Virus record (IMG/VR): IMGVR_UViG_3300045241_000140
Span: 1 to 42,677 of that record
Reading direction: 5' to 3' (one strand)
Origin: a virus
DNA length: 42,677 nucleotides
How positions within the stretch are numbered: the stretch's first letter is position 1; every line of letters starts with the position of its first letter. A model generated the notes under the pieces. It did no database searches. It was not told the DNA's origin and saw only the letters and a program-made list of their open reading frames with translations. Positions 12,601-21,108 of this stretch are shown here, piece after piece. Position numbers and translations under genes: made by a program.

Positions 12601-12764
12601 ACCTACTCCTGTTGGTCGTCATCATCCTCGTGCTGTTTGGCGGCTTCGGCGGCTATTACGGCTACTCGAGCGGCTACTACGGTCGCGGTGGTTTTGGTGG
12701 CATTGGGCTGATCCTGCTGATCCTGGTGATTGTGTTGCTGTTTGGTGGTGGGAGGATATGGTGA
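12597..12764 (+). CDS. DUF3309-like small membrane protein, 55 aa
   Basis: ATGA overlap. Two hydrophobic segments (residues about 2-15 and 36-51) flank a Gly/Tyr-rich loop (GGYYGYSSGYYGRGG). This matches the DUF3309 pattern, small Gly-rich proteins with a C-terminal leucine-rich membrane helix common in alphaproteobacteria. Two membrane helices and a position five genes before the lysis enzyme make it a possible holin, but DUF3309 itself has no known function. Confidence 0.65.
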   Translation: MNLLLLVVIILVLFGGFGGYYGYSSGYYGRGGFGGIGLILLILVIVLLFGGGRIW

Positions 12765-13009
12765 GGGGTGATGCGCCGCTGACGGTGTGGCTGCGGCCTA
12801 GCCCGTTGCGGGACGGCCTGTGGTTTCAGAGTATCCTCGAGCCGCCCGAGCCTGACGCGGTGGAGTATGTCCGCAAGGACGTGTGCGACGCGATGCTGAC
12901 CGAGGCCAGCAGGCAGCTGCTGCAGGCAGCAAGGGTATCGCTAGACAGCCCACCGTCGTGGCTACTACCACGTAGAAGCCCCCCGAGTAGCGAACCGAAG
13001 GCCGGATGA
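12758..13009 (+). CDS. Hypothetical protein, 83 aa
   Basis: Overlaps the DUF3309-like gene by seven bases. Short strands around TVWLRPSPLRDGLWFQSIL and a helix (AMLTEASRQLLQAARVSL) before a Pro/Ser-rich tail. The pattern W-x-R...VEYVRKDV resembles small phage proteins that carry an 'EYV(R/P)' signature, but no family is named with confidence. Confidence 0.55.
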   Translation: MVRGDAPLTVWLRPSPLRDGLWFQSILEPPEPDAVEYVRKDVCDAMLTEASRQLLQAARVSLDSPPSWLLPRRSPPSSEPKAG

Positions 13010-13211
13010 TCGGTTCATAAGCCCGCCTGGCCTCTGCACCACCAACGCCTTAGCTAATCGCCTGCCGAGCCGGAACCAGGGGCCTCCCCCCGAGGTAGTT
13101 CCACCGCGTGTGGTCCCCGAGCGCGCCGGTTCATCGGTTCGGGGACGGATCCCAAAGCCCCATCAACCCCCAGCGCCACAACGCCGACTCACACACCCAC
13201 AGGAGAGTTGT
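13010..13211. other. Spacer, nothing coding recognised
   Basis: About 200 bases, C-rich, without a supported ORF or clear hairpin. It ends in an ACAGGAGAG ribosome-binding site for the next gene. A promoter may be present but I cannot identify one. Confidence 0.4.
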
Positions 13212-13790
13212 ATGCCGCTCGCGTATATCCAATTCCTCGATCACTTTGGCCGCCCGGTCGATCCTGGGTATGGCGTGCCAGGAGGCCCATACCCCGACCA
13301 GGGGCTGCCGGGCCGCCCGCCGTATCCGTCGCAGGGGCTGCCTGGCGGACCCAACTATCCGAGCCAGGGTCCGGTGTATCCTGGTGAGCCGGGGCATCCG
13401 AGCCACCCGATCTATCCGGGGGCGCCGGGAACGCCGGATCAGGGTCTGCCGGTGCCGCCTGGCGAGGTGGGGCAACTGCCGAGCCCGCCGCACGGTGAGC
13501 ATGCCAACAAGATTATTGTGGCGGTCTACCGGCCCAGCCAGGGGTGGAACGTGAAGAGCTACGATCCGAGCCTGCATCCTGGGCACGGGCTGCCTGGCGG
13601 GCCGAACTATCCCAGCCAGGGTCTGCCTGGCCATCCTGGCCATCCGGACCAGGGTTTGCCAGGTGGGCCTAACTATCCATCGCAGGGGTTGCCTGGTGGT
13701 CCCAACTACCCCAGCACGGGCCCGGTGCCACAGCCACAGCCGCCGCGTCCTGACCAGGGACTGCCTCCCACGCCGCAGCCGCGGCGGTAG
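13212..13790 (+). CDS. Collagen-like Pro/Gly-repeat protein, 192 aa
   Basis: ATG behind CAGGAGAG. The opening (PLAYIQFLDHFGRPVDPGYG) is followed by imperfect repeats of GLPGGPNYPSQ/DQGLPG and HPSHPIYPGAPG, interrupted by a short folded piece (KIIVAVYRPSQGWNVKSYDP) near residue 100. Similar PDQGLP/HPSHPI repeat proteins are common in phages of rhizobia and relatives, where they precede lysis or head genes. The spacing is not strict Gly-X-Y, so a true collagen triple helix is doubtful. Possibly a virion decoration or assembly protein. Confidence 0.65.
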   Translation: MPLAYIQFLDHFGRPVDPGYGVPGGPYPDQGLPGRPPYPSQGLPGGPNYPSQGPVYPGEPGHPSHPIYPGAPGTPDQGLPVPPGEVGQLPSPPHGEHANKIIVAVYRPSQGWNVKSYDPSLHPGHGLPGGPNYPSQGLPGHPGHPDQGLPGGPNYPSQGLPGGPNYPSTGPVPQPQPPRPDQGLPPTPQPRR

Positions 13791-13818
13791 GGGAGGCGCT
13801 TAGGGCAACCTGGCAACC

Positions 13819-14202
13819 ATGCCGTTCGTTGCCAAACACCCAGAGCGATATCTCGGCCAGGCGGTCGGGAATGGGCACTGCGTCGCATTCGTCCGCGCCG
13901 CGGCTGACGTGCCCCATACATCGCTCTGGGTGCGAGGTGACGCGGTGGCGGGCGTCTCGGTTCCTGCTGGCACTGCCATAGCCACGTTCGACCACGCGGG
14001 GCGCTACGCGAACCGGACGGACGGTAGTAGCCACGCGGCCATCTTCCTGGTGCGGCACGGTGCGGGGATCAATGTTTGGGACCAGTGGCTCGACCATCCG
14101 GTCTCGCAGCGGACCATCCGCTGGAAGGATGGGGCGGGCGACGCGGTGGATGATGCGAGCCGTTACTACGTCATAGAGATTGCCTCGGTGCCGGATGACT
14201 GA
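13819..14202 (+). CDS. BPSL0067-family (NlpC/P60/CHAP-like) putative endolysin
   Basis: 127 aa. The chain follows the BPSL0067 family: ERYLGQAVGNGHCVAFVRAAADVPHTSLW with the candidate nucleophile Cys in GHCVAFV, then GTAIATF, SSHAAIFL with the candidate His, INVWDQW, and a final YYVIEI strand. This is a circularly compact papain-like fold related to NlpC/P60 and CHAP peptidoglycan hydrolases. No signal peptide is visible, so it would need a holin. The next gene encodes a membrane protein with a TGATG overlap, so these two probably form the lysis pair. Confidence 0.72.
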   Translation: MPFVAKHPERYLGQAVGNGHCVAFVRAAADVPHTSLWVRGDAVAGVSVPAGTAIATFDHAGRYANRTDGSSHAAIFLVRHGAGINVWDQWLDHPVSQRTIRWKDGAGDAVDDASRYYVIEIASVPDD

Positions 14203-14834
14203 TGGTGAGCGAGCCACCAGCGTCCGAGAAGCTATCGGCAGCCGGTATCCTCGATCGGCTGCTGGCGTATGCGTCGAGCCCATGGAAGGCGGCGGTCGTT
14301 ATCATAGCGGCGATCGTATGTGGCGCGGGGTGGTTGATCTGGACCGAGCGGGTGCGGATCGCCGATGCGGTGCTGCACAACGCCAATGAGCGTGTGGAGT
14401 TGAACGAGGCGGGGTTTATCGCCGATGCGCCGATGCTACTGCGCAACACCCGTGCCGACTTTGCCATGCTGGTTCAGATTGACCTGAACGACAACCTGTT
14501 GATCGATAAGATTGGCGTCGATGCGGATGGCAATCGGTGGGTGCCGACAACGGGGCCGCAGCAGGCATTGATGGTGTCGTCATCGATGCCGCGGTTGGTG
14601 AAGTTCCTGAACAACGAGGTGGTGTGCACCGACATCGAGGCGGCCTCATTTGAGGACGCCAAGGCGCTGGCGGCCAAGGGTTACGCCCGCGCGTGCCTGG
14701 TGTCGGTGCCACCGATCCTGGGCGTCGAGGTGGGCGGGTTGATTGTGGCGTGGAAGCAAGCGCCAGCGCCCGCTGCCGAGCAGCGCGCCGATCTGGCGAT
14801 GAAGAGTGCGGCGCTGAAATACGCGTCGTGGTGA
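14202..14834 (+). CDS. Membrane-anchored protein beside the lysis gene, 210 aa
   Basis: TGATG overlap with the putative endolysin. One membrane segment at about residues 30-47 (AAVVIIAAIVCGAGWLIW) follows a short cytoplasmic N-terminus; the remaining 160 residues form an alpha/beta domain, periplasmic if the N-terminus is inside. The pattern resembles phage holin-like proteins that carry a GAF-type periplasmic or cytoplasmic domain, but the family is not certain. Two Cys (residues about 146 and 165) could pair in the periplasm. A lysis role is inferred from position. Confidence 0.65.
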   Translation: MVSEPPASEKLSAAGILDRLLAYASSPWKAAVVIIAAIVCGAGWLIWTERVRIADAVLHNANERVELNEAGFIADAPMLLRNTRADFAMLVQIDLNDNLLIDKIGVDADGNRWVPTTGPQQALMVSSSMPRLVKFLNNEVVCTDIEAASFEDAKALAAKGYARACLVSVPPILGVEVGGLIVAWKQAPAPAAEQRADLAMKSAALKYASW

Positions 14835-14841
14835 AAGAAAA

Positions 14842-14869
14842 GCCCCGCACGGTCTGGCACCGCCGGGGC
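14842..14869. terminator. GC hairpin after the lysis genes
   Basis: GCCCCG (14842-14847) and CGGGGC (14864-14869) with an inner CGGT/ACCG stem. An A-rich run precedes it on the plus strand, so a T-run follows it only on the minus strand, where it would be an intrinsic terminator; on the plus strand it may act as an attenuator or 3'-end stabiliser. Confidence 0.45.
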
Positions 14870-15035
14870 GAGGAAGGAATATCGATGCTTTTAGGGTGCG
14901 GGCAGTGTAGCGCTGCGACAGCGCGCGGCCAAGCCCCGATAACCAGCTGATGGCCAGATCCTCTCCCACAGGTCAGGCCAGATGGCGGACCCCCGCGCAA
15001 CAGGCGAAGGCGCGCGGGGGCACTGCCAGGAGCAC

Positions 15036-15302
15036 ATGCCAATGCTCAACGTCCCACAGCGTCCTTGGACGGACGCTGAGCGCGCCATGCTGCGGCGGAT
15101 GCGGCGGAACGGGCAATCCCTGCAGGACATATCGGTGGCGCTCGGGCGCAGCTACGGCTCGATCCAGCGACAGATCCGCTACCTCGGCATCCAGGCACAG
15201 CGCCACGAGCCGAAGCCCGAGCCGGCGCCGCGGCGCGACGCGCCGATCCGCGCCGGTCGCACCACGCTGCCGCCGCTGCCGTCATTGCAGAGCGACAGCT
15301 GA
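15036..15302 (+). CDS. Small HTH protein, SANT/GcrA-like, 88 aa
   Basis: ATG at 15036 chosen for the AGGAG five bases upstream; ATG at 14982 is the longer alternative. Residues 8-55 (RPWTDAERAMLRRMRRNG, then DISVALGRSYGSIQRQIRYLGI) form a three-helix Myb/SANT- or GcrA-like DNA-binding domain, followed by a Pro/Arg-rich tail. It is coupled by TGATG to a DNA methyltransferase. The gene on the other side of that methyltransferase encodes a similar domain. Confidence 0.7.
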   Translation: MPMLNVPQRPWTDAERAMLRRMRRNGQSLQDISVALGRSYGSIQRQIRYLGIQAQRHEPKPEPAPRRDAPIRAGRTTLPPLPSLQSDS

Positions 15303-15850
15303 TGTCGATGCGGTTTGCTTATGCCGATCCGCCCTATCTCGGGTGCGGGGCGCGGTATGCGAAGGACCATCCGGAAGCGCGCATCTGGGACGACCCCGAG
15401 ACGCATCGCCGACTGATCGGGCGATTGAGCGACGAATACCCAGACGGTTGGGTGTTGTCCGCCTCGACCCCGAGCCTGATCACACTGTTCCCGATGCTGC
15501 CGGTGCAGCACCGCGTCTGTGCTTGGGTGAAGCCGTTTGCGGTGTTCAAGCCGAACGTGGGTGTGGCGTATGCCTGGGAGCCTGTGGTGCTGGTCGGTGG
15601 CCGGCGACGGACGCGGCAGCAGCGCACCATCCGCGACTGGTTCTCGTGCGAGATCACGTTGCGCAAGGGGTTGGTCGGCGCGAAGCCGCCGCCTGTTGTG
15701 CATTGGATACTGGATCTACTGAATGTGCAGCGGGGCGACGTGGTGGACGATCTATTCCCTGGCACGGGTGTTGTCGGTCTGTGTGTTGAGGCGCGGGTGA
15801 GTGCCCGCCCGATGCTGGATGACCTGCCGCTCGGGCTCGCCGCAGCATGA
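15302..15850 (+). CDS. DNA methyltransferase (DPPY-type, beta order)
   Basis: 182 aa. The catalytic motif IV is at residues 9-12 (DPPY), and the SAM-binding motif I lies near the C-terminus at 149-156 (DDLFPGTG), preceded by KPPPVVHWILDLL, the usual lead-in. This IV-then-I order is that of the beta amino-methyltransferases (N6-adenine or N4-cytosine). Motif I has Leu-Phe-Pro-Gly-Thr-Gly where FxGxG is typical, close enough to be functional. At 182 aa the target-recognition region is minimal, so specificity may come from a partner. It could protect the genome from host restriction. Confidence 0.8.
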   Translation: MSMRFAYADPPYLGCGARYAKDHPEARIWDDPETHRRLIGRLSDEYPDGWVLSASTPSLITLFPMLPVQHRVCAWVKPFAVFKPNVGVAYAWEPVVLVGGRRRTRQQRTIRDWFSCEITLRKGLVGAKPPPVVHWILDLLNVQRGDVVDDLFPGTGVVGLCVEARVSARPMLDDLPLGLAAA

Positions 15851-15860
15851 TCGGCCTCTG

Positions 15861-16118
15861 ATGTCGATGCGCAGAGACTTCCATTGCTGGACCAACCACG
15901 AGCTGCGCCAGCTGCGCAGCCTGGCCGCCGCCGGCCTCACCCGTGCCGAGGCTGCCGCGGCGATGGGGCTGCCGCTCAGTGTCGTGCAGCACGGTGGACG
16001 AAATTATGCCGTGCATTTTGTCCATCCGCTGACGGCCAAGAACCTGTCGGTGAGGCCAGACGGTGGCGCCTGTGTCCAAGCCATGGCGGGCGTGGACACA
16101 GGTGACTGCCGGGCATGA
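15861..16118 (+). CDS. Small HTH protein upstream of TerL, 85 aa (candidate small terminase)
   Basis: ATG at 15861. Residues about 8-50 (CWTNHELRQLRSLAAAGLTRAEAAAAMGLPLSVVQHGGRN) repeat the three-helix W-T-x-x-E pattern of the 15036 gene. The start sequence CTGATGTCGATGCG is also identical to that of the methyltransferase gene (14 bases). It ends in an ATGA overlap with the large terminase, the usual place for the small terminase subunit, so DNA recognition during packaging is a reasonable guess. It is short for a small terminase. Confidence 0.6.
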   Translation: MSMRRDFHCWTNHELRQLRSLAAAGLTRAEAAAAMGLPLSVVQHGGRNYAVHFVHPLTAKNLSVRPDGGACVQAMAGVDTGDCRA

Positions 16119-17569
16119 GCCACACTGAGACCCTGCCGCCGGATTGGGCTGAGGCGATCGCCAGCAGCCCGAATCCCTTTCACACGGCGATCACCCGCTA
16201 CAGTCGCGCGCCGATCGCCTTCGTTAGGGAAGTCTTGCATTGCGAACCCGACCCCTGGCAGCTCGAGGCGCTCAGGGCGATTGCCAGGGGACACACCAGA
16301 ATTGCCATCCGTAGCGGTCACGGCGTCGGCAAGACGGCGCTGGCTGCATGGACGATCTGCTGGTTCGCGAACACGAGGGCGCCGTTCAAATGCGCCATCA
16401 CGGCGCCCAGCTCGCCACAACTTTTCGACGTCTTAGTCCCCGAGCTGCGGAAGTGGTTCGAGCGGTTACCGATGGGCTGGCGCGGCCTGTGGGACATCAC
16501 CAGTGATCACATCCGTCTCAAGGCGGACTCCGAATGTTTCATCACTGCCAGAACGAGCAGAGCTGATCAGCCGGAGGCCATGGCCGGCCTGCACAGCACG
16601 CACCTCCTCCTCGTTGCGGACGAGGCGTCGGGCATCCCTGAGCCGGTGTATGAGGCTGCGGGCGGTAGCATGTCATCGCCTGGCGCGATCACGCTGCTGA
16701 TCGGCAACCCCACCCGCAGTTCCGGCTTCTTCTGGCGTGTGTTCACCATGGAGCGCGATCGCTGGCATTGCATGCGGGTGTCCAGCGCCAACAGCAAACG
16801 CGTGTCGGCGGAATACTGCGAGGAGATCGAAAGCCGCTACGGCACCGACAGCAACGTGTTTCGCGTGCGGGTGCTGGGCGAGTTCCCGGTCGCCGATGCG
16901 GACACGGTGATCCCCGCCAGCCTGGTCGACGATGCGATGGTCAGAGACGTCCCGCTGGATATGACCGCGCCGGCCATCTGGGGCGTCGATGTGGCGAGGT
17001 TTGGTTCGGATGCCAGCGTGCTCATTAAGCGGCGCGGCAGCGTCGTCACCGAGTTCCCTCGCCGCTGGCGAAATCTCGATACCATGCAGCTGGCGGGTGC
17101 GTTGAAGGCCGAGTGGGACGCGTCGGTGCATGATCGCCCGGCGCTGATCGTGGTGGACGTTATCGGCATCGGCGCGGGCGTGGTCGACAGGTTACATGAG
17201 CAAAATCTGCCCGTGCTCGGTGTGAATGTCGCCGAGGTGCCGAGCACGACGGGCAGGTATGGGCGGCTACGCGATGAGTTGTGGGTGAGATGCAGGGAGT
17301 GGCTCGAGACGCGGAGCGTAAGGCTCCCCAGGGATGATCAGCTCAGGGATGACCTCGTCGCTCCGCGCTACTCCTTCCTATCGGACGGCAGGCTTCAGGT
17401 CGAGAGCAAGAACCTGATGCGGGCCCGCGGACTGTCATCACCGGACAGCGCCGATGCGCTGAACTTAACCTTTGCCGAGCAGGGTCTCGGCATTGCCTCG
17501 GGCATGACCTCTGGCCTGCACGACAACATGCCGGTGCGTATGGCGTTCGCCGCGGCGGATTTTGTGTGA
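16115..17569 (+). CDS. terL: Terminase large subunit
   Basis: 484 aa. The ATPase half has Walker A SGHGVGKT with the lysine at residue 73 and Walker B LLLVADEA with D169-E170; a coupling segment, LLIGNPT, follows. The nuclease half has the RNase H-like acidic residues in GVDVARFGSD, VVDVIGIGAGV and SPDSADALNL. The motor packages DNA into the prohead through the portal and cuts it. Length is typical for the family. It is coupled by ATGA to the small HTH gene upstream and by TGATG to the small gene downstream. I cannot tell pac from cos packaging here. Confidence 0.95.
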   Translation: MSHTETLPPDWAEAIASSPNPFHTAITRYSRAPIAFVREVLHCEPDPWQLEALRAIARGHTRIAIRSGHGVGKTALAAWTICWFANTRAPFKCAITAPSSPQLFDVLVPELRKWFERLPMGWRGLWDITSDHIRLKADSECFITARTSRADQPEAMAGLHSTHLLLVADEASGIPEPVYEAAGGSMSSPGAITLLIGNPTRSSGFFWRVFTMERDRWHCMRVSSANSKRVSAEYCEEIESRYGTDSNVFRVRVLGEFPVADADTVIPASLVDDAMVRDVPLDMTAPAIWGVDVARFGSDASVLIKRRGSVVTEFPRRWRNLDTMQLAGALKAEWDASVHDRPALIVVDVIGIGAGVVDRLHEQNLPVLGVNVAEVPSTTGRYGRLRDELWVRCREWLETRSVRLPRDDQLRDDLVAPRYSFLSDGRLQVESKNLMRARGLSSPDSADALNLTFAEQGLGIASGMTSGLHDNMPVRMAFAAADFV

Positions 17570-17790
17570 TGGATGATCCCCCTGAGTTTCATGATGTCGG
17601 GTTGGAGCTGGACATCCGCAGCGCGCTCCTCAACCTGCATAGTGCCCTGGCCGTCATCGTCAACCGGAGCAGGCGGACTGGCCCACGGACAGCGCGCGAT
17701 GAAGCCCGCGAGCAGAACGCTCAGGCGATGGTCTGCCTGATCGAGGGGCTGGAGGAGGTGCGCCCGTATGTCGGAACGGAGGCGTGGTGA
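17569..17790 (+). CDS. Hypothetical protein between TerL and portal, 73 aa
   Basis: ATG at 17569 in a TGATG overlap (GTG at 17566 is possible). Acidic N-terminus, then helices (LELDIRSALLNLHSALAVIVNRS and REQNAQAMVCLIEGLEEVRP). No family recognised. Coupled to both neighbours. Confidence 0.6.
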   Translation: MDDPPEFHDVGLELDIRSALLNLHSALAVIVNRSRRTGPRTARDEAREQNAQAMVCLIEGLEEVRPYVGTEAW

Positions 17791-17927
17791 TGCCAAGGCA
17801 ACCGTTTCCACCGATTCCGCTCGAGACGCTCGAGACACGCCTTATCCGCATCGAGGCGCTGGTGGTGGAGATTAAACAGATCATGACCGAGATCCTGCAG
17901 AGGCTGAAAGCGAGAGCGCTGCAATGA
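17790..17927 (+). CDS. Small helical protein before portal, 45 aa
   Basis: A 45-codon gene with TGATG overlap upstream and ATGA overlap with the portal start. After MPRQPFPPIP it is a single amphipathic helix (LETRLIRIEALVVEIKQIMTEILQRLKARAL), with heptad-like Leu/Ile spacing that suggests a coiled coil. No family known. Confidence 0.6.
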   Translation: MPRQPFPPIPLETLETRLIRIEALVVEIKQIMTEILQRLKARALQ

Positions 17928-20632
17928 GCGGCATGTTGCCTCCCACAGGGCCGCCACCAATGATGCCGCCGCCAGGCGGACCACACGGCGGCCCGCAAGG
18001 CCCATCGCCCATGCCACCGATACCGGGCCTGATCCCGCAGGGCATGCGCCCTACCGGCATGCAGCTCGGCTCCGAGCAAATGCTCGCCTTCCTGTTGCCC
18101 CCGAAGCGCGACGACACGCCACCCGACAACAGCGATGACGGACTACCGCCTGGCCTGCGGCCATACGCTGCAGGCCTGCGTCCCTCGGTGAAACCAACCG
18201 GCGCCGCCTGGCAGCAAGAGATCGTTTTTGAACGTCTCGGCAAGACCGATCGGGAGATCGAGGAGATCGCCCGCTACTATTTCCGTATCGCGCAAAATTA
18301 TGACACCTATCTGAGCCGCGAGCGCATCAAGGCGTCTGAGTATTACGCCGGCAAGGAGGAGACCGCCCTACCGGAAGGCCGCAGCAAGCTGGTCATGACG
18401 GTGGTCAGAGATACGATCCGCCAGACATTGCCGAGCCTGCTTCGTCTCTTCACGGCGGTCGAGGATCCGTGCTCGTTTGAGCCCATCAGCAGTGAGATCC
18501 AAGGCAACGACCAGCTCGCCACGATGCTGAGCAGGCAAGCCACGGACTACTGTCGCTGGGCGTTATTCACGGCGAACCGCGGCTGGCAGATCATCCACGA
18601 CGCGCTACTCGACGGGTTGACGCGCAAGGCCGGGTGGGTCCGCTGGTATTGGGGGAAGAAGACGCACATCCGCACCGAAGTGTGCGAAGGGCTGTTGCTG
18701 CCGCAGCTGGCGCGCCTACTAAGCGAGCCAGGGGTCGAGGCGCAGCGCATTGTCAGGCGTCCGATGCTGCAATCGGAGCAAGAGGCGATGATGAAGACGC
18801 CCGATGGACAGATGTATTTACAGGGCGCGCCGCCTGAGTATTGGTCTGCCACGATCACCCGCAATGCCGCACAGGCCTGGCCGATCGTCGAGCACGTCCC
18901 GGCGGACTGTGTGTGGGTCGTGGCGGATGCCAACACGGTGGAGACCGCGCGCGGGCTGTTCCATGTCAGGCATGTGCCGGCATCCGACCTGATCGAAATG
19001 GGGCTGCCCGAGGATGCTGTGCTGGCGGCGGGCACCAGCGATCTGTCGACGCGAGCACGCACCGAGGCAATCGCCCGCAACGCTGGGCAAGGCCAGAACC
19101 TCCGCGGCGCACCGCCAACCGATCGGTCGATGGCCGCGGTGCGTTACGCCGAAGGCTGGATCCGCTGCGACACGGATGGCGATAACAAGGCCGAGCTCAT
19201 CCACGTCCACCTACTCGGCCAATCCAATAAGCTGGTGCAGTGGGAACGCACCGATGAGATCCCGTTCTCGTGCTTCGTGCCATATCGCGAGCCCGGCAGC
19301 CTCATCGGCATGAGCCAGGCCGACATGGTGATGGATCTGCAGCGCATTGAGTCGCGTGTGATGCGCGCTGTGCTCGACAGTCTCGGACAGAGCATGTTTC
19401 CCAGGACCACCATGGTGGTCGGCCAGGCCAATATGGCCGACGTTCGGCAAACCAGCATTGGCGCGATCATAAGAGTCGCGCAGCAAGGCGCGGTTCAGGA
19501 ACTGGTAAAGCCCTTCAGCGGCAAGGAAGCATTGCCCGTGATGGACGTGCTGGAAGGGATACGAGAGTCGAGGACGGGAATCACCAAAGCCTCCGCTGGA
19601 TTGACCATCGACGAGCTGCAAAGCACGGCGCCGATCGCGGTGAGCCAGCAGGCAGCAGCATCGCAGGATCGGCTGGACATGGTCGCGCGGACGCTGGCTG
19701 AGACAGGGCTCGCGCCGCTCTACAGTGGGCTCCTGCGGATGATGGCGAGGCAGCAAGACAGACCGAACACGATCAGAATCAGGGGTCAGTGGCTGAGCAT
19801 CGACCCAAGAGCACTCGCAACGATGTGGGAGTGCTCGGTGAATGTGGGCGGCAAGGGCATGCCCCACGAAAGATTGGCGATGTTGGCCCAAATTGCCGGA
19901 AAACAGGAACAAATTATCCAAATGGGCGGGATGGACAACCCATTGGTCGGGATTCCCGAGTATCGGAACACCCTGGCGCGGATGTTGGAGACGGTGAGCA
20001 TCTCGGACGTGTCGTCCTACTTCAAAGCATTGCCTCCTGGCTTCCAACCACCGCCGCAGCCGCAGCAACCGAACACGGATGTGCTGTTGGCCGAGGTGCA
20101 GAAGCAAAAAACCGCCGCCGACGTCGAAAATGACCGCGCAAAGGCGCAAACCGACCGCGCGAAGCTCGTGATGGAGGACGATCGGGAGCGAGACAAGGCC
20201 GCGCTCGATGCGTGGAGCCGCACCTGGGTCGCCGCGGCGCAATTTGGCACGCCGGCACCGAGTTTCGACGAATTTCGCGCTGCCATGGCATCGCGCGTGC
20301 CGTCAGTCGGTCTGTTGGGCGATATGCCGCCGCCGACCAGCCCGCAGCCGCCCGCTACGGGACAGCCGCCGCCGCAGCGCCCCGGTATGGCCCCTATGGG
20401 CCCGCCAGGCGCACCGCGGCCGCCGATGGCGCCACCGATGCCGCCACGTCCTGCCGGCCCGCCAGGCGGCTCTGTAGACCCCGCAACAGCCGCGGCTGTG
20501 CGTGGCGCGCTGGTGGGCAAGGGAATGCCCTCGGCATACGGCCAGCTGGCCAACAGGGCGATGCTGTCGCCGCTGTTCGGCGCGGGCGGGCCGCCGATGC
20601 CACCGCCAGGGGGCGCCAATGCCGCTGGATAG
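17924..20632 (+). CDS. Portal protein (P22-like)
   Basis: 902 aa. The conserved core runs from about residue 95 to 760: EIARYYFRIAQNYDTYLSRERIKASEYYAGKE, EGRSKLVMTVVRDTIRQTLPSLLRLF, GWIRCDTDGDNKAELIHVHLLG, PFSCFVPYREPGSLIGMSQADMVMDLQRIESRVMRAVLDSL and a long C-terminal helix with KQKTAADVENDRAKAQTDRA, as in P22-type portals with their barrel helices. The first 85 and the last 90 residues are Pro/Gly/Met-rich and probably disordered, making it longer than usual. Twelve copies form the DNA channel and the docking site for terminase and the gp4-like adaptor. Confidence 0.9.
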   Translation: MSGMLPPTGPPPMMPPPGGPHGGPQGPSPMPPIPGLIPQGMRPTGMQLGSEQMLAFLLPPKRDDTPPDNSDDGLPPGLRPYAAGLRPSVKPTGAAWQQEIVFERLGKTDREIEEIARYYFRIAQNYDTYLSRERIKASEYYAGKEETALPEGRSKLVMTVVRDTIRQTLPSLLRLFTAVEDPCSFEPISSEIQGNDQLATMLSRQATDYCRWALFTANRGWQIIHDALLDGLTRKAGWVRWYWGKKTHIRTEVCEGLLLPQLARLLSEPGVEAQRIVRRPMLQSEQEAMMKTPDGQMYLQGAPPEYWSATITRNAAQAWPIVEHVPADCVWVVADANTVETARGLFHVRHVPASDLIEMGLPEDAVLAAGTSDLSTRARTEAIARNAGQGQNLRGAPPTDRSMAAVRYAEGWIRCDTDGDNKAELIHVHLLGQSNKLVQWERTDEIPFSCFVPYREPGSLIGMSQADMVMDLQRIESRVMRAVLDSLGQSMFPRTTMVVGQANMADVRQTSIGAIIRVAQQGAVQELVKPFSGKEALPVMDVLEGIRESRTGITKASAGLTIDELQSTAPIAVSQQAAASQDRLDMVARTLAETGLAPLYSGLLRMMARQQDRPNTIRIRGQWLSIDPRALATMWECSVNVGGKGMPHERLAMLAQIAGKQEQIIQMGGMDNPLVGIPEYRNTLARMLETVSISDVSSYFKALPPGFQPPPQPQQPNTDVLLAEVQKQKTAADVENDRAKAQTDRAKLVMEDDRERDKAALDAWSRTWVAAAQFGTPAPSFDEFRAAMASRVPSVGLLGDMPPPTSPQPPATGQPPPQRPGMAPMGPPGAPRPPMAPPMPPRPAGPPGGSVDPATAAAVRGALVGKGMPSAYGQLANRAMLSPLFGAGGPPMPPPGGANAAG

Positions 20633-20849
20633 CGCCGGCGAACCAGATGACGACGACTTCGAGCATTGCCTGCGCATCGCCAAGGCGGCGCTGACGCTGA
20701 TCTCTTACGCCACCGACGACGACAGCAAGATGTTGGCCATCCTCGGCGCGATGACCGAGATGACGCTCAAGCACCTCGAGGATGACGACGATCGGGTGCG
20801 GCTGACCGATCAGTTTCTGGCCACCCTCATGGAACACATGGCGCGCTGA
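20619..20849 (+). CDS. Small acidic protein, 76 aa
   Basis: Overlaps the portal by 14 bases. Very acidic (EPDDDDFE, TDDDSK, LEDDDDR) and helical, no family recognised. Coupled by TGATG to the next gene. Between portal and scaffold it could be a head-assembly accessory. Confidence 0.6.
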   Translation: MPLDSAGEPDDDDFEHCLRIAKAALTLISYATDDDSKMLAILGAMTEMTLKHLEDDDDRVRLTDQFLATLMEHMAR

Positions 20850-21106
20850 TGCCGATCACCTCGGAGCAGATGAAGGCCGCCATTGGTGCGCGTCGCCTGC
20901 AGGACGACGAGGTGCTGCAGGGCGTGCTCGACCGGATTGTGGAGGACGCCACCGGCCAGGCGATCTACCTCGACGACGCCGCCACCCGCGAGGCGGCACG
21001 CCAACTCGTGCTCGCGGTCACCCGGCTCCGCGTCCATCTCCAGGCCGATGCCGAACTGCCCGACGAGATCAAGGCCCACGACGAGCTCGCGCGGAGCATG
21101 GAGTAG
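20849..21106 (+). CDS. Hypothetical helical protein, 85 aa
   Basis: TGATG overlap with the acidic gene. Helical, with Asp/Glu-rich and Ala/Arg-rich stretches (TREAARQLVLAVTRLRVHLQAD). No family recognised. Confidence 0.6.
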   Translation: MPITSEQMKAAIGARRLQDDEVLQGVLDRIVEDATGQAIYLDDAATREAARQLVLAVTRLRVHLQADAELPDEIKAHDELARSME

Positions 21107-21108
21107 CC

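Noticed and set aside
14885-14950. 21-codon peptide ORF with a good ribosome-binding site and a short L-L-G-C motif
   Set aside because: The lipobox-like motif is too close to the start for a signal peptide, and there is no other support for translation.
19211-20242. Long minus-strand frame opposite the portal
   Set aside because: Same antisense effect; the plus strand encodes a clear portal.
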